Source: Microvirga massiliensis (GTDB lineage: Bacteria > Pseudomonadota > Alphaproteobacteria > Rhizobiales > Beijerinckiaceae). From it: 64,000 bases of DNA. Below, one piece after another: positions 43,326 through 53,000 of the stretch (the stretch's first letter is position 1; each line of letters opens with the position of its first letter). The stretch covers positions 633,766 to 697,765 of the forward strand of contig NZ_LN811351.1 in the NCBI RefSeq assembly GCF_001006805.1, given 5' to 3'. The position numbers were made by a program, and so were the translations under genes. Below the pieces are notes generated by a model. It was given only the letters and a program-made list of their open reading frames with translations. It did no database searches and had not been told where the DNA came from.

Positions 43326-44879
43326 TCAGGCGACCAGGACTCCAAGCCGGGCAACCCGCTCTAGGTTGTCCTCGACCGTGGACTGGCTGACCAAGGTTTC
43401 GGCAGGGCTCCTGCCTTCAGCAAGTTGACCTTGGTACGACAGGGCGTGGCGGACCCCTTCGCAGAGCTGGTCGATCGTGCGGGTCCCGTCGAGGAGCTGA
43501 AGAAAGGTCCGGACGATCTCATCGTCGAGCGATATCGTCCAGTGCAGCAGGTTGATGACGGGAAGCCCGTGAGCGGCTTGCCAACGGGCGAGGGCGCTCG
43601 CTTCCGGGCGGTCGTGGATGGCGAGCGTCATCGGCGCTGCCGTCCGCCGCAGCACGACGGTGCGGGCCAGGAATGCCCGGCAGAGGACTTGCGCCAACCC
43701 CTTCCTCTCGGCCAGGGACGCTGCGGCGTCCGGATCACGCTCGAGCCTTGCCGCTGCACTCCGCAAGAGCTGGTCGAAATGTTCCGCTTGCGGCCAGATC
43801 TCGCCGAGATGCAGGAACGCTGCCTTGCACAATTCGTGGTCGACCGAGATCGACGCTCCAGATCCGGTGCGAAACGTCACCGTGCCGCTCGCCGCCGGAT
43901 CAATCGGACCGCTTTCCGGCTCGGTGTTCGACGCTATGAACAGCTCCATTACGCAGGACGGATCGATCTTTCGCTCCAGGCGGAGATCCGCATGGCAGAG
44001 CAGGGTCTCGCGGAAGCCGCGGCCCAGGAGGAAATCCATGTACTGCTCCCGGGCTACGATCTCATCGTTCGGAAACCGGTCTAGAAACTCGTTCATCGGC
44101 TCGAGATGTCCGTGCAGTTCCGGCGACGAGGCGGCCTCGGAGAGGAACTGCAACCGGTTCCGCGCCGCGCATGCCATAACGTCCGAGAACAGAAAGGCCG
44201 TAAAGCCCTCGTCGAGATCGTCATGGTACAGAACCGCGTCGGGAACCTGGCTCGTCCGGTGCGCAAGATGCCGGAGGAGCACGCCGTAGAGCGAGGAATC
44301 GTCCGTTGCCTCGGCCGCGAACTGAAGGATCTTGCGTGCTTGATCGATCCGCTGCTTCGGGTCGTGGATGTCACGGGTGTGGAACCGCATGAGGTCTCGG
44401 GCGACCCGTCGCAGATGCCCGTACGGCAGGCAATTGTAGCTCACATAAGCAACGCCCTGCTGTGCGAGATTCTGTGAGAACACGGCCATCATCTTGTCCT
44501 GGACGCTCGGCGGAACCCAGGAATAGACGCCATGCGCGATGACGTAGTCGAATGTGCCGAGGTCAGGACCAACTTCCATGATATCGCAGCGGCGTAGGCT
44601 GACATTCGCCATGCTGAGCGCATCGATCATCCTCGTGCCCTCTGCAATCGCGAGCGCACTGAGATCGAGCCCCAGGAAGGTGCTGCGCGGATACTGATGA
44701 GCCATCGGGATCAGGTTGGCGCCACTGCCACAGCCCAGTTCGAGGACACGGCAGCGATCTGCCCGCGCGGGGTCCATTCCATGCAGGAAGGCGAGTGTTT
44801 CCAGTGCAGCCGGGTGAGTCTGCGGGAAGGCGATCGGCGGGTAGCGAACTTCGTCGTAGGCTGTGCTGTGTTCGCTCAT
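43326..44879 (-). CDS. SAM-dependent methyltransferase with regulatory domain
   Basis: 517 residues from the ATG at 44879 (MSEHSTAYDEVRYPP); the frame is open to 45086 but overlaps the next gene. The class I methyltransferase fold occupies about 40-200 with motif I LELGCGSGANL (46-56) and LSALAIAEG. The segment after it (about 215-300: FHTRDIHDPKQRIDQARKIL) matches the methyltransferase regulatory domain (PF10119 type), followed by a winged-helix-like C-terminus (ALARWQAAHGLPVINLLH, then a LDGTRTIDQLCE repeat). The methyl acceptor is unknown. It lies between the transglycosylase fusion and the caspase-SEL1 gene, same strand. Confidence 0.75.
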   Translation of the reverse strand: MSEHSTAYDEVRYPPIAFPQTHPAALETLAFLHGMDPARADRCRVLELGCGSGANLIPMAHQYPRSTFLGLDLSALAIAEGTRMIDALSMANVSLRRCDIMEVGPDLGTFDYVIAHGVYSWVPPSVQDKMMAVFSQNLAQQGVAYVSYNCLPYGHLRRVARDLMRFHTRDIHDPKQRIDQARKILQFAAEATDDSSLYGVLLRHLAHRTSQVPDAVLYHDDLDEGFTAFLFSDVMACAARNRLQFLSEAASSPELHGHLEPMNEFLDRFPNDEIVAREQYMDFLLGRGFRETLLCHADLRLERKIDPSCVMELFIASNTEPESGPIDPAASGTVTFRTGSGASISVDHELCKAAFLHLGEIWPQAEHFDQLLRSAAARLERDPDAAASLAERKGLAQVLCRAFLARTVVLRRTAAPMTLAIHDRPEASALARWQAAHGLPVINLLHWTISLDDEIVRTFLQLLDGTRTIDQLCEGVRHALSYQGQLAEGRSPAETLVSQSTVEDNLERVARLGVLVA

Positions 44880-44935
44880 CGTCCGATTCACCTTGTCTCG
44901 GTGGCTCTCCGTCGGTCCTGGTCCTCTCGTTCGGG

Positions 44936-46927
44936 CTAGCCGCCTGTGAGATTGAGCGTCCCGACATTTCGCCACTGCCTGAGTGCAGCAGTCAATTTCG
45001 GCCCTCCGCGCCCGTTGATCGAGCCGTCGTAATAGCCGCTTTTCTTCAGACGGGTCTGGAGGGCGCGGATCGTATCGCTCGACCAATTGGTCGATTTCGT
45101 CGCCATCTCGTTGAGAGACTCGCCGGAATCCGAAGCGATGCCCTGGAGGAGATTGTCAGCCGCAGCAGCCGGATCTTTCTTGATCCCCCGTCCCTCGTCG
45201 AGAAGGATCGCCGCGGCGAGATATCCCCTTGGGTCACCGAGTTCGGTCGCCTTCTCGAAATATCCCAAGGCTGAGGCTGGCGTCCCCGCGACATTATCCT
45301 GCGCGAGCACGCCGAGATTGTAGGTCGCGATCGCCGAGCCTGCCTCGGAGGCTCGGTTCAGGAGTTCGACAGCCCGACGGACGTCGCGCCGGATTCCGGC
45401 GCCCTGGATCAGAGCGACGGCGAGGTTGATGGCCCCATCCGGACTCCCTCTCTCGGCCGCATGCTCATACAGCGAAATGGCCGCCTTGAGGTCCTTCGGA
45501 GCGCCGTCACCGGTTTCCAAAATTAGGCCGAGGCTGACCATGGCGCGGAGATTGCCGCGCTCCGCTGCATCCCGATACAGCCGGATCGCTTGGTCTCGGT
45601 GGCCGGCCGCGGCCAGGGCTCGCGCGAGGAGGGCGGTATAATGCGGCATTTCCGGATTGGCCGCGACGGCCTTCCGGCAGGCAGCGATCGCAACCTCCGC
45701 GTTGCGCGCAAGTTCGCCGAGCGGCACGCCGGCGGTGTTGGCAGTGGCGTCACGGGGATGAGTGGCCAACCGCTCGCAGATCGATTCCGGCGGTTCATCC
45801 GGATCGCCGATCTTCGGCAGGGCCTGGAGCATCTCGCGGGCTTCGGGCGCGTAGCGGCCGTCCGGATTGCGCGCGAGATAGAACTCCACCAGCGGGCGCA
45901 TCCGGGAACGCCGCGCGAGGTCCCAGAGCGTCTCCTCTGCGAGGCTGTTCGACGTGGGCGTGCTGCGAACCGCGCTGTTCTGTTGCGGCAGGGCCGCGAC
46001 CTGAACTCCCTTCATGAGTTCCTTCACGTCCGAGACGTGGCCTCCTTCCGGGTAGCGTTCGAGATAGATCTGCATCAGCGTCGGGTCGCGGGTGCTGGCA
46101 GAAAGCTGAAACAGCTGCGTCTCCGGTGAGGTCGGTGCCGGTCCCGGCGCGAAATAGAATTGGCGTGTGAGAGAGGAGTTCTCCCACGGCACCTGGTACC
46201 CGCCGGTCGCAGCCAGCACATCCTTGCGCACAGAGATCATCATGGACCCGACGTCCTGCCCGCGCGTATTCAGATGGCCGAGGAGCGCTTTCGTGAACGG
46301 GCTGTTCCGGCCGCCTCCATCGAAGGCGACATTGTCGGGCTGTGTCGCGAACGAGATCATGAATCCGGCCGCATTCCCGACCCGCGCAAGCCCGTTCTGG
46401 ATCGGACTCGTCCCTGCTTCGGCTGATGAAGCAGGCAGGGGGTTGTTGCGGCAGGCATCGAGGAAGACGAGGTGGATACCCTTGCTGTTCTCGAGGTCCT
46501 GAATGATGTTCCGCAACTCGACCGTGTTCCGGGCAACGTCGTCCCGGTTCCGGATCGTGGCATCGACCGGAACGAGATAGTTACGGGACGAAACCTGAAA
46601 GCCGTGGCCGGCGTAATAGAACAGCGAGACATCCGCCTCTCGTGCGGTTTGCGTGAATGTCTTGATCGCCTGCTCCATGGCCGCCTGGCTCAGGTCGGTC
46701 CCATGGATCACGTCGAAGCCGAGCGTTTTCAGGGCTGCGGCTATGTCGGAGGCGTCGTTCGCCGGATTTCGCAGCGCCTGCAGGTGCTGATACCCGCTGT
46801 TGCCGATCACCAGCGCGACGCGTTTTTCCGCCTTGACCGGCTGAGCCAGGGTGATCTGTACGCTGCAGATCAGCGTTGCGACCAGGACAAGCGCACCGAG
46901 GAGGTGGCGGCCGGCGCTAGAGTCCAC
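44936..46927 (-). CDS. Secreted caspase-like (C14) protease with SEL1 repeats and peptidoglycan-binding tail
   Basis: 663 residues from the GTG at 46927, which overlaps the end of the upstream frame and opens a signal peptide (residues 1-29, ...CSVQITLAQP). The caspase-like domain (about 33-260) has VALVIGNSGY, catalytic His108 in YYAGHGF and catalytic Cys159 in LDACRNNPL. A linker with Pro/Gln-rich parts is followed by SEL1 repeats (about 460-610, for example NLGVLAQDN). The C-terminal 45 residues resemble a peptidoglycan-binding domain (IRALQTRLKKSGYYDGSING). A periplasmic protease tethered to the wall is predicted. Paralogue of 7590-10214; the overlap with a decayed exoprotein gene is odd. 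Confidence 0.8.
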   Translation of the reverse strand: MDSSAGRHLLGALVLVATLICSVQITLAQPVKAEKRVALVIGNSGYQHLQALRNPANDASDIAAALKTLGFDVIHGTDLSQAAMEQAIKTFTQTAREADVSLFYYAGHGFQVSSRNYLVPVDATIRNRDDVARNTVELRNIIQDLENSKGIHLVFLDACRNNPLPASSAEAGTSPIQNGLARVGNAAGFMISFATQPDNVAFDGGGRNSPFTKALLGHLNTRGQDVGSMMISVRKDVLAATGGYQVPWENSSLTRQFYFAPGPAPTSPETQLFQLSASTRDPTLMQIYLERYPEGGHVSDVKELMKGVQVAALPQQNSAVRSTPTSNSLAEETLWDLARRSRMRPLVEFYLARNPDGRYAPEAREMLQALPKIGDPDEPPESICERLATHPRDATANTAGVPLGELARNAEVAIAACRKAVAANPEMPHYTALLARALAAAGHRDQAIRLYRDAAERGNLRAMVSLGLILETGDGAPKDLKAAISLYEHAAERGSPDGAINLAVALIQGAGIRRDVRRAVELLNRASEAGSAIATYNLGVLAQDNVAGTPASALGYFEKATELGDPRGYLAAAILLDEGRGIKKDPAAAADNLLQGIASDSGESLNEMATKSTNWSSDTIRALQTRLKKSGYYDGSINGRGGPKLTAALRQWRNVGTLNLTGG

Positions 46928-47640
46928 CAGCCTTCGCAAGGCGGTTCTCCACCGACTGAAGTGCTGCTTCGATCCGGTTGCCCAGCCTGACCTGGATGCG
47001 CGCAGCGGTCGGCTCATCGGCCCGGAGGAGCGCGATAACCTTGAGGACCTCTCTGATCGCGGTCCCGACCGCTGCACGAGCCTCCGACACCATCCGCGAT
47101 GCCCTGACCCGGCGGGCCGCCTCACGGATGAAGGCAGACACGCCCCGGAGCGGCTGAGGCAGGTCGACAACCCGGCGGTCGAGTGCGTCGGCATAGGTTT
47201 CCAGAGCATTTCCAACGCAGGTGACATATCCCTGCGTGTTCGCACGATTCATCTCGAACTCGCGATCGCACTCCGCCACCTGCCGCTCGAGTTCCGTTCG
47301 ACGAAGTCGAGGGTCCTGACCGTACGTTCTTCCGTGTCGAGCCCCATGCCGAGCGTAGGCCCACCGCCGCCACTGGGCAAGGCTATATCGATTGTGTCGG
47401 GCGGATCCCGTTAAGGGATTGAGGTCCGTTGGGAGCACGGTGACGAGATTCGCCGGTATGACGGGAAAACTGGTGACATAGATAATCTGGCTGCCCGGCT
47501 CACCGATCGTCTCGGGCGGGAATGCCGCGAAGGGGCGCCCGAAGAGCGTGCCGCCGAGCCCGCACCGGAAGTCGAGGAACGGACTGATGCTGCAAAGAAG
47601 GAAGCGGCCAGCTGTCTGAATCGCGTTCGAACCCCGAAGT
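46917..47640 (-). pseudogene. Frameshifted C-terminal remnant of a filamentous-haemagglutinin-type exoprotein
   Basis: The frame open from 47438 encodes 173 residues whose last 120 (RQVAECDREF, GYVTCVGNALETYADALD, then ALLRADEPTAARIQ and LAKAGGL) closely match the tail of the intact TpsA at 50079-54248. Upstream the match switches frame: NLVTVLPTDLN is in the same frame, DPPDTIDIALPSGGGGPTLG (about 47340-47400) is in another, and then the first frame resumes. Two compensating indels relative to the paralogue explain this. The frame stays open, so a short product is possible, but the exoprotein is broken. It ends inside the caspase gene start. Confidence 0.65.
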
Positions 47641-48215
47641 TCAGAAATTGCGGGACCGATGCTCCGACATCACCGGCCTTGCTCTGGAGCGAGGATCCGG
47701 ACGTGATCGTAAGCAGCCCTAACATGGTGAATAGCGCATTTCCGTTCGAATGGTGTCGTCGAGAGTGAATCCTCCTGGATTCGGTGACTGGACGACGAGG
47801 TTGACGCCACTCGGGAAGAAGATGCTGCCGCCTGTCGTGTAGGGGATGCTCGGGGACAGATGCGAGTCGCCGGTGTTCGAGAGGAGAGCGACGGTCCCGC
47901 TGGCGGTGGGCTGCCTAGTCAACAAGCGCCTGGCCGGCGAGAACGTCCAACTTGGGGATAGCGCCCGGCTCGATTGGAGCATCGGTCGTCGAAGACCCGA
48001 GGAGAGGCTTGGTTGGGAGGTTTAGAACGGTGGTCACGCCTTGCGGCGCTAGGCCGATGAGTGGGAACGTTGCGACCATTGTTCGGAACGCAATCCAGAC
48101 GTGATCGGAAAGTCACGCCGTCTTACTTAAATTAAATGTTGTTAGGAGCCGATCGTTATCCTCTTGACGTGCTTCTCCATTGGATGATCGATTTGTCCAG
48201 ATCAAGGGATCTGGA
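47641..48215. other. Decayed or noncoding DNA upstream of the TPS genes
   Basis: Minus-strand fragments (for example SGVNLVVQSPNPGGFTLDD near 47750) have a beta-rich exoprotein flavour but are broken by stops and frame changes. They are probably more of the same decayed exoprotein gene. The last 100 bases (about 48120-48215) are AT-richer and probably carry the promoter of the tpsB gene. Confidence 0.4.
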
Positions 48216-50027
48216 ATGCAGCAGCAGAGGCACGTGCGGCGCGCACGGTGGCAAGTCGCTCGCGACTGTCACGGCAGCCACGGCTTAGGGCTTGAGAAGG
48301 CGTCCACGCGCCGGAGGCTTGCGGCTCTTGTCCTGACAGTGCTTCTGCCCGGGGCCGCCTTTTCCCAGACCGCCAGCCAGATCACTCCGCCGAGTTTCCG
48401 CCCAGGGACTCCACAGGCAGGTGGAGCGATTGTCTTCTCGGGGAGACCGGGGCTCGATGCCCCGCCGGGGGCAGACCGCCTCACGGTGCGTCTCAAGGGC
48501 ATCACCGTCGAGGGACCCCTTCCCGCCCTAGCCGCCGTCCATCGCGCCCTTGAGCAACGTCTCGTCGGCCAGCCCATCAAGGCGAGCGAGCTCTTTGCAG
48601 CCGTACGCGATCTGGAAGCCGCCTATACCCGCGCCGGCTATGTGCTCGTGCGCGTCGTCCTGCCAGCCCAGACCCTGAAGGATGGCGGCACCCTCCGGAT
48701 CGTCGTGATCAACGGCTATATCGAGCGTGTCGAGGCGGCGGGCGTGCCGGAGATGATTCGGCCACGGGTGCTTGCCGTCGTGACACCCCTCGTGGGCCAG
48801 CGTGGTCTCACCCTTGCGCAGATCGAGCGGCGCTTGCTGTTGGCGGGCGACACCCCGGGCACGGCTTTGACATCAACCCTCAAGCGGGGGGAGGGCGCCG
48901 CTGGCACGATCCTCGTCGTTGAGGCCAAGCATCGGCCGGTGAGCGGCTTTGTCGGGGCCGACAATACGCTCGCAAGCGCCCTTGGGCGCTCCGTCATCAA
49001 CACTGGTCTCGACCTCAACAGCGTCCTGGGTGTCGGCGAGACGATCTATCTACGCGCCTATGGTCATCCTGGCGGCGACGACTTTCGCGGCTTCGGTGGG
49101 CTCTTTACTGACCGGCCGCGGGTGCGCACCTTGGCGGCCGGGACGGTCGTGCCGATCGGCGTTGATGGGTTGACCTTCAACATCGAGGGGACGCAAAGCA
49201 AGACGACGCCGAAGCCGCTCTCGTTCCAGACAGCAAGCGTCTTCGAGCGTCTATCACTTCGCCTGCGCTATCCCTGGGTGCGCTCGCGCCAACTCAATGT
49301 TGGCTCGGAGCTGATCTTTGACGCGCAAACCGAAGACTTCTCGCTTCCATTGCCCGGCCTTGACATTCCGTTGTCGTCCGATCGCCTGCGCATCGCGCGC
49401 CTTGCCGGCGACATATCCTATCTTCTGCCCGCGAACGGAATCGTCGCGGCGCGGGCGATCGCCTCTTTCGGACTTGACGGCCTCGGCGCTCGCAGCGCCG
49501 CCGAGGCGAACATCTTCAACCCGCTCTCGCGCCTCGGCGCCGACGCTGATTTCCAGAAGTTCGAGGCGATCGCCTCGATAACGCAGCCCGTCGCCGAACA
49601 TCTCGCCTTTGCGGCTTATGCGCGAGGCCAGACGTCGTTCAATCAGGCCCTGGCGCGCTCCGAGCAGATTGGTATTGCGTCGTTCAACGAGCTGTCGACC
49701 TTCGATGCCGGCACGCTCGGTGGGGACAGCGGCTGGGTGGTGCGAGCCGAGGTCTCCTCACCCTGGACCATTTCTGGTCTTGCCGTTCCAGTCACTGTTG
49801 CGCCCTATGCCTACGCGGCGACTGGCGCCCTCTACCTGCAGCGGCCGACCGTGCTCGAGCAGGGAATCACATATGTCTCCTCGCTTGCTGTCGGATTGCG
49901 CTTTGGCGCCACGATCGATCCCAACTTCTCGGACGCCTACCTCGCCCTCGAGTTCGGCCGCGCCTTTCGTGACGACAATGAGCCCGATGCCAACCGCTTC
50001 ACCTTCGTCGGCTCAATCCGGTTCTAG
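48216..50027 (+). CDS. Two-partner secretion transporter TpsB (ShlB/FhaC/HecB family)
   Basis: 603 residues from the ATG at 48216 (AAGGG upstream); a TTG at 48180 is less likely. A leader (about residues 30-52, RRLAALVLTVLLPGAAFSQ) precedes POTRA modules (about 85-235: LTVRLKGITVEG, LEAAYTRAGYVLVRVVLPAQ). A C-terminal 16-strand barrel follows (about 240-603), ending in Phe-Val-Gly-Ser-Ile-Arg-Phe, with the terminal aromatic needed for Bam-dependent insertion. It secretes its TpsA partner encoded 51 bases downstream across the outer membrane. Confidence 0.92.
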   Translation: MQQQRHVRRARWQVARDCHGSHGLGLEKASTRRRLAALVLTVLLPGAAFSQTASQITPPSFRPGTPQAGGAIVFSGRPGLDAPPGADRLTVRLKGITVEGPLPALAAVHRALEQRLVGQPIKASELFAAVRDLEAAYTRAGYVLVRVVLPAQTLKDGGTLRIVVINGYIERVEAAGVPEMIRPRVLAVVTPLVGQRGLTLAQIERRLLLAGDTPGTALTSTLKRGEGAAGTILVVEAKHRPVSGFVGADNTLASALGRSVINTGLDLNSVLGVGETIYLRAYGHPGGDDFRGFGGLFTDRPRVRTLAAGTVVPIGVDGLTFNIEGTQSKTTPKPLSFQTASVFERLSLRLRYPWVRSRQLNVGSELIFDAQTEDFSLPLPGLDIPLSSDRLRIARLAGDISYLLPANGIVAARAIASFGLDGLGARSAAEANIFNPLSRLGADADFQKFEAIASITQPVAEHLAFAAYARGQTSFNQALARSEQIGIASFNELSTFDAGTLGGDSGWVVRAEVSSPWTISGLAVPVTVAPYAYAATGALYLQRPTVLEQGITYVSSLAVGLRFGATIDPNFSDAYLALEFGRAFRDDNEPDANRFTFVGSIRF

Positions 50028-50078
50028 GAGCTGACGCAGGCATTCAACCAGCACACCACGATCACAGGGTGACCGCCA

Positions 50079-53000
50079 ATGGACTACAGGGGCCAGCGTC
50101 TTACCGCCACCCACCATCTCACGGCCACTCTTCTGGCCTCGACGGCTCTGGTCGGCGCGGTGCCGGCCCTGGCCGGGGAACTGCCAACCGGCGGCACGGT
50201 GGCTTATGGCGCGGTTGGCATTACAACGCCGCAGCCGAATGCCATGGCGATCACCCAGTCGTCTGGGACGGCGATTGTCAACTGGCAGGGCTTCTCGATC
50301 GGCTCAGGCGCGCGCGTCGACATCAGCCAACCATCGTCTTTGTCATCGCTTCTGAACCGGGTGATAGGCTCGACCCCCTCGACCATTGCCGGGCAGCTCA
50401 ACGCCAACGGCCAGGTCTACCTCGTCAATCCGAACGGAATCGCCATCACCAAGACCGGGGTCGTCAAGGCTGGTGCCTTCGTCGCCTCGACCCTCGGGAT
50501 CAGCGACGAGGATTTCATCAACGGCAAACGCATCTTCACCGGCAATGGTCGATCGGCCGCCGTCACCAATGAAGGCGCAATCGAGATCGGGCGAGGCGGC
50601 TACGCGGCGCTGATCGGCGGCACGGTCGACAATGCCGGCACGGTCAGCGTGCCAATCGGCAAGGTCGGCCTCGGCGCCGGCGAGCAGGCGACGCTTGATC
50701 TATCCGGTGATGGCTTCCTGCAGGTCGCCGTGCCGTCGACACAAACAGGGTCCGGTGACCTCATCCGTCAGTCGGGCCGCATCCGTGCCAATGGCGGTCG
50801 GGTCGAGATCAAGGCGGCGACCGCCCGCGAGATGGCGCGGCAAGTCATCAACATGTCGGGCGTCATCGAAGCACGAACCGTCAGCGGCCGCTCGGGCGCC
50901 ATCGTCCTTGGTGGCGGCGAGGGCGGCAAGATCACGATTTCCGGGCAGCTTGACGCTCGCGGCCTGCATCGCGATGCCAAAGGTGGCGCCGTCACGGTCA
51001 CGGGTCGGCATATCGATCTCAAGGGTGCCTCCATCGATGCGAGCGGCACAGCCGGCGGTGGTTCAATCAGGATCGGTGGTGCCTACCAGGGCAAGGGGGA
51101 TCTCCCGCGCGCGCAGACGACCGCTGTCGACAAGAACACAACGATCAAGGCCGACGCGACGACGAAGGGCAATGGCGGCAACATTGTCATCTGGTCCGAC
51201 GAGAAGACCACCTACGCAGGCATGATCAGCGCCAAAGGCGGGCCCGAGGGCGGCAATGGCGGCAACGCGGAGGTCTCGGGAAAGGCCGTCCTCGAGTATC
51301 AGGGTCTCGTCAATCTTTCGGCACCGAAAGGCAGTTTCGGGACGCTGCTGCTCGATCCGACCAATGTCTCGATTGACGCCACCGGTGCGACGGTGGTGCC
51401 GGGAAATAACTCTCCGAACCCTTCCGTGTCCTCGATCAGCGTTGTTTCGCTCCAGGACACGCTGAACTCAGCGAGCGTCACGATCAACACATTCGCTACC
51501 GGAACAGACCTCGGCGACATTAGCGTGAATGTTCCGATTACCTGGCTGTCGGGTACCACCCTCACGCTGCAGGCGGACAACAACATCATTATCAACCAGG
51601 ACATCACCGCTACGGCCGGTGGCTTGAGCCTGCAGGCAGGCGGCTTGATCACTACACCAACTGCTCCGCTTGGAGCGATCAAAGTCGGCACATTCATCCT
51701 GCAGGGCGGAAACTGGGAGCAGAATACGGCCAATCTTCCGGCCTTCACCGCCAGCGATTTTCGAATCGAAACAAGTGAGTCCGGCAACGCCGCAGGGAGC
51801 TTTCTGAGAGTCCTCGGCGGCGACGGATCAGTAGGAGCTCCTTATCAAATCACCGACGTCTATGGCCTCCAGGGCATTGCGACGCGAGGTGATTATCTCG
51901 CCGCAAGTTATGTGCTTACTAATGACATCGATGCAACTGGGACAGGGAACTGGAACCCAGTCCCTGAACAGCCCGGCGCATTTAGCGGTTTCCTCCCTAT
52001 CGGCGGAAACATTGTGGGCGACCAAGCGCCCTTTTCAGGAAACTTCAACGGCGCTGGTCATGTTATAAGCGGACTGACAATCGGAAGACCCGGTGACCTG
52101 AACGTCGGCTTGTTCGGGCAAACCGAGTCTTCTGAGACTGGGTCGAATAACATCCAAGCTGTTACGCTTTCCGGTGTCAGCATCGTTGGCGGAGCGACCA
52201 CTGGGGCCCTAATCGGGACCAACAATGGAAGCATCATTACTAACGTACATGCTTCAGGGTCCGTCACCGGAACTGTGGATCAACGGGGCACCAGCAGCTC
52301 TGCGCAGGTGACCGTTGGTGGATTAGTGGGCAACAACGCAGGAACCATCAGTCGATCGGGTTATGGCGCGCTTTCTGGTATCGGAACGTCGGGTGACACA
52401 GTTCGAGGCGTGGCATTTGCGGACGAAGGCTCGGCATCGGTGACGGTCGGAGGACTTGTCGGCATCAATTTAGGAGCAATCAATCAGACGTTCACACGAG
52501 CGACGATTTCCAGTTCAGCCAATTCAACAGGAGGCCCGGCAGTAACCATCATTCAAGGTGGTCTAGCTGGTTCGAACGAAGCTGGGACTGTCCAGCAATC
52601 GTACTCGCAGAGTGATATTCCAGCTGGCATTTTGAATGGTGCCCCTGTCCTGACCAGAGGCGGCCTTGTCGGTGCGAACAGCGGCATCATTGAAGAGGCA
52701 TACGCGAGCGGTGCTGTACCCTTTGACACAGTTGGTTCGGGCAATCCGACACAAATCGTGGGTGGTCTCGTTGGCACGAACGAAAATTTGAGTTCAAGCG
52801 TCACGCGATCTTTCTGGGACACGACAGCAACAGGCAGAAGCGCTGGGTTTGGAACAAACCAGGGGACCTTTGAAGCCACATCATTGACGACCGAGCAACT
52901 CACGACTGCAACTACATTCGTCCCATTGGCGCGCGCGCAAGGGTGGAACTTCGAGACCACTTGGGCTCCTCCGGACGGGTTGTACTATCCTGAGCTTTAT

